From positions 1 through 15,800 of the forward strand of contig CASFLB010000016.1 in assembly GCA_949295395.1 (NCBI GenBank): a stretch of DNA of 15,800 nucleotides, given 5' to 3'. The position numbers were made by a program, and so were the translations under genes. The stretch is from an uncultured Pseudomonadota bacterium. GTDB lineage: Bacteria; Pseudomonadota; Alphaproteobacteria; RF32; CAG-239. Below, piece by piece: positions 13,543 through 15,800 of this stretch; within the stretch, counting starts at the first letter, position 1, and each line of letters begins with the position of its first letter. The notes beneath the pieces were generated by a model that had not been told where the DNA came from, made no database searches, and saw nothing but the letters and a program-made list of their open reading frames with translations.

Positions 13543-14412
13543 ATGAAAAAGTTTATTATTATCTTGGTGGCAGTTTTTATTGCCTTTGGAACCGCTTGGT
13601 GGTTTGGATTTATTCCTAAGTCGGTTTTAACCTTTTGGAAAAGTGATGTGCAAGAGCAGCGTACTGATAGTTTAGAGTATCGAAAGTTTCCTTATCAAGA
13701 GATTATTAATTACAAGCTAAATCAAGTTGAAATTGAGGATACGGCAGCATATTATGCCGGAGGTGCTCTGAACTATGAAAATGGGGAACCGGTTATTATC
13801 CTTAATAAATTTTCTTTGGGACGAGCCTTTAACGATTCAACAAACTTAGGCGCTTTTAGGCAAAGATTTGAGTTTTTGAATTCGGAAATGCGCAAACAAT
13901 TTACGCTTTATTATCAGTTTACACGCAAGTTGAATGATGTTTTTCATCTGCAGAATCTTAATCGCAAAGATGAGATTTTAATTCGCAAATATGATGACAT
14001 TTCAGCGCGATTGGCGGTTGTTCTTCTTGCACGGGAAATCTATTTGGAAACCGGATGGGACTATATCTTCCAAGACTATTTAGCTTTTTATCTTGATGCC
14101 GTGAAGGAGAATAAATTTGTGCCGCAGAAAGGGAATATTTCTGTTAATGAGGCCGAGTTTATCATCAATGAACTGGCAAAAAATTGGCAGAAAACAATTG
14201 AGATGTCTTCAGCAAAAACAGAACTCAAGCGTGCCGGAAATCTGGCCGGAAAGTATGATGAATTGTCTGAAAACATGTTAAGGTCTGTTATTGCTCCTTT
14301 TTTTGCTTATGATATCAATGGGCAAAAAATTAATTTTCTTGATTATCTAAAACAAAAAATTGAGTTGACAACATTGGAGTTAATCTCTGTTAATAGCCAA
14401 GAAATTCAGTAA
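13543..14412 (+). CDS. Membrane-anchored protein of unknown function (289 residues)
   Basis: Residues 1-24 form a signal anchor (MKK, then a hydrophobic stretch with FIIILVAVFIAFGTAWWFGF) without a clear cleavage site, so the rest probably faces the periplasm. The remainder is largely helical and charged, with YYAGGALNYENGEPVIILNKF, an RFEFLNSEMRKQFTLYYQFTRKL helix region, and ARLAVVLLAREIYLE. I do not recognise a family and see no catalytic motif. It has one promoter and one terminator, so it is a single-gene unit. Its start lacks a ribosome-binding site, like the small genes at 5117-6877. Confidence 0.8.
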   Translation: MKKFIIILVAVFIAFGTAWWFGFIPKSVLTFWKSDVQEQRTDSLEYRKFPYQEIINYKLNQVEIEDTAAYYAGGALNYENGEPVIILNKFSLGRAFNDSTNLGAFRQRFEFLNSEMRKQFTLYYQFTRKLNDVFHLQNLNRKDEILIRKYDDISARLAVVLLAREIYLETGWDYIFQDYLAFYLDAVKENKFVPQKGNISVNEAEFIINELAKNWQKTIEMSSAKTELKRAGNLAGKYDELSENMLRSVIAPFFAYDINGQKINFLDYLKQKIELTTLELISVNSQEIQ

Positions 14413-14417
14413 AAAAT

Positions 14418-14450
14418 AAAAGCAGAACGTTTAAAACGTTCTGCTTTTTT
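14418..14450 (+). terminator. Terminator after the gene at 13543
   Basis: AAAAGCAGAACG (14418-14429) pairs with CGTTCTGCTTTT (14437-14448) around an AT loop, followed by further T residues. The T tract is part of the 3' arm. Confidence 0.92.
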
Positions 14451-14492
14451 GTTTGGTATAATTTAGGATGTTTTTTGGGGATTGATATAAAG

Positions 14493-14526
14493 TATAATTG
14501 AAGTTTTTTGTATTGTTTTGTACCCT
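14493..14526 (+). promoter_or_regulatory. Tentative promoter region of the glycosyltransferase gene
   Basis: A perfect TATAAT (14493-14498) is present but has no good -35 partner. TTGAAG (14498-14503) with TACCCT (14521-14526) at 17 bp is an alternative. I cannot choose between them. Confidence 0.3.
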
Positions 14527-14552
14527 TGTTGTTGTTTTATCAATAATAAGAG

Positions 14553-15689
14553 ATGAGTAGCGATATGAAGATTGTTTTTTGTATGCATCATATGGTTATG
14601 GGGGGTGTTGAGAAAGTTTTGTGCCAATATTTAACGGAATTGGCTAAGTATGATAATGTTGCCGTTACGGTTATTTGTCAGCGAAAAATAGATGACCTTT
14701 ATTTTATTGACTTTTTTAATAAAAAGCATATCCATTATGTCGATGGGATTTTTATGAAAAAACGCCGTTTTTTTCTATTTGATTGGTATCGCAAAATTTA
14801 TAATAAGCTTATGAAGCGTCGGGTTCAAAAAATTTTAAATCAATTTGATGTGGTTTTGGATTTTTGTAATTGTTGTTGCGCCTCGGAACTAAAAAAAGTA
14901 ACAAAAATTAAAATCGGTTGGTGTCATGGCAGTATATTGTTTCTTGAACAAAATGTGAAAAATTTTCGTTTAAATGAATATGATAAAGTTGTTTGCTTAA
15001 CTGATTCATGTCGAAAAGATTTTGCAAAAGATTATCCCGAGTATCAGGATAAAATGATGTGTTTGTATAATCCAATAGATGTTTCTCATGCACGTCAAAG
15101 TGCAGAAGAAAATAATAATATTTTTGATATGACTGTTCCTTATTTTATTGCTGTACAACGGCTTGATGTTGATAAAGATGTTGAAACAATTATTCGAGCG
15201 TTTCAGATTTTTTCTGAAAAAAATACAAAAGTACGTTTGTATATTGTTGGAAATGGTAGTGAATATTCTAAACTTAAAGGTTTGGCCGCTTCAAATCCTT
15301 ATATTATTTTTACGGGGCAAGTCAATCATGTTTATGGTGGAATTAAAAACGCACAAGCGCTGATTCTATCCTCCGATACCAAAATAGGAGAAGGGTTTGG
15401 GCAAGTTTTGCTTGAAGCACAGGCTGTTGGCACTTTGGCGATTTCTTCTGATGTTAAGTCAGGGCCGGCCGAAATTTTGATGAATGGAAAAGCCGGGGTT
15501 TTATTTGAACCGCATAATTATCAGCAATTGGCGCAGATTATGGAAGACGTTATTCAACATAAAGAAAAATATCAATCTAGAATTGAATGCGCAACGCAAA
15601 ATTTGAGTCGTTTTGATGCTAAGCTGATTGTGCAGGATTTGCTTAATCAGATTGAACTTTTAAAAAGAGAAAAAGAACAAGTCTTTTAA
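14553..15689 (+). CDS. Glycosyltransferase family 4 protein
   Basis: The 378-residue product has the two-domain GT-B layout of family GT4. The N-terminal MKIVFCMHHMVMGGVEKVL has the acceptor-side GG loop, WCHGSILFLEQ follows, and KVVCLTDSCRKDF and YNPIDV lie at the domain boundary. The C-terminal nucleotide-sugar domain begins IAVQRLDVDKDVETIIRAF, with VGNGSEYSKL, then the E-x7-E motif in EGFGQVLLEAQAVG. It probably adds a sugar to a surface glycan (lipopolysaccharide or capsule); donor and acceptor are not readable. The start could equally be ATG 14565, which gives the usual MKI beginning and a better upstream GATGAG spacing. No other glycan gene lies within the window. Confidence 0.9.
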   Translation: MSSDMKIVFCMHHMVMGGVEKVLCQYLTELAKYDNVAVTVICQRKIDDLYFIDFFNKKHIHYVDGIFMKKRRFFLFDWYRKIYNKLMKRRVQKILNQFDVVLDFCNCCCASELKKVTKIKIGWCHGSILFLEQNVKNFRLNEYDKVVCLTDSCRKDFAKDYPEYQDKMMCLYNPIDVSHARQSAEENNNIFDMTVPYFIAVQRLDVDKDVETIIRAFQIFSEKNTKVRLYIVGNGSEYSKLKGLAASNPYIIFTGQVNHVYGGIKNAQALILSSDTKIGEGFGQVLLEAQAVGTLAISSDVKSGPAEILMNGKAGVLFEPHNYQQLAQIMEDVIQHKEKYQSRIECATQNLSRFDAKLIVQDLLNQIELLKREKEQVF

Positions 15690-15706
15690 AGGGACTTGTT
15701 CTTTTT
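15671..15706 (+). terminator. Terminator overlapping the 3' end of the glycosyltransferase gene
   Basis: AAAAGAACAAGTC (15671-15683) pairs perfectly with GACTTGTTCTTTT (15693-15705) around a small loop. The 5' arm lies inside the coding region and the stop codon (15687-15689) lies in the loop. Confidence 0.9.
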
Positions 15707-15712
15707 GTAACA

Positions 15713-15739
15713 AGAAAACTACCGGCTAGGCCGGTAGTT
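15713..15739 (-). terminator. Hairpin, probable terminator for a minus-strand transcript entering from the right
   Basis: AACTACCGGC (15717-15726) pairs perfectly with GCCGGTAGTT (15730-15739) around a TAG loop. On the minus strand the hairpin is followed by TTTTCTTGTT, on the plus strand by no T run. On the minus strand a frame open from the window edge (15800) stops at a TAG within this hairpin and ends SSLELPA. It may be the last 24 codons of a gene or chance. Confidence 0.55.
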
Positions 15740-15800
15740 CCAAAGAGCTTACAGCTTTACAGATAAAAAACTCCTTTGCTAGAATGAAGCGACGGTCTGG

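Noticed and set aside
1..15800. CRISPR array, prophage or integron
   Set aside because: No spaced direct repeats, integrase, transposase or phage structural genes were seen anywhere in the window.

Overview
The window reads as a low-GC alphaproteobacterial chromosome, probably from an anaerobic or host-gut lineage. The yqeY-dnaG-rpoD order, the tRNA with an encoded CCA end and the RpoD sequence point that way. The wealth of flavodoxin and polyferredoxin genes suggests anaerobic or micro-oxic life. This placement is inference from gene order and protein style; no genome comparison was possible.

Bases 1-5050 hold housekeeping genes. These are the 3' end of an outer-membrane beta-barrel protein, yqeY, DNA primase (dnaG) and the primary sigma factor (rpoD). 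rpoD ends in a terminator whose loop carries a perfect inverted repeat resembling a mini insertion-sequence end. Bases 5050-7200 hold small genes of unknown function: two divergent paralogues (5117, 5659), an orphan (6071), a CAT-anticodon tRNA (most like tRNA-Ile2) and a small lipoprotein. Most of these start without a Shine-Dalgarno sequence, in AT-rich leaders, unlike the housekeeping genes. Bases 7200-8900 encode a coenzyme A-disulfide/persulfide reductase fused to rhodanese.

Bases 8900-12820 are the most interesting part. A LysR regulator gene (minus strand) and a cyclophilin-like gene (plus strand) meet head to head, and both lack their 5' ends, as if one deletion removed the divergent promoter region. 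Next comes a plus-strand operon. It encodes a flavodoxin with a signal peptide and a second, internal ribosome-binding site. It then encodes a membrane polyferredoxin that looks like NapH fused to NapG, with a twin-arginine motif at the joint, followed by tatA and tatC. Together they suggest a dedicated electron-export module in which the Tat genes travel with their likely substrate: cytoplasmic reductant or quinol, then the NapH-like membrane part, then periplasmic Fe-S clusters, then periplasmic FMN flavodoxin.

Bases 12820-15800 hold a RimJ/RimL-type acetyltransferase, a membrane-anchored protein of unknown function, a GT4 glycosyltransferase, and at the right edge a hairpin that probably ends a minus-strand transcript entering from outside the window.
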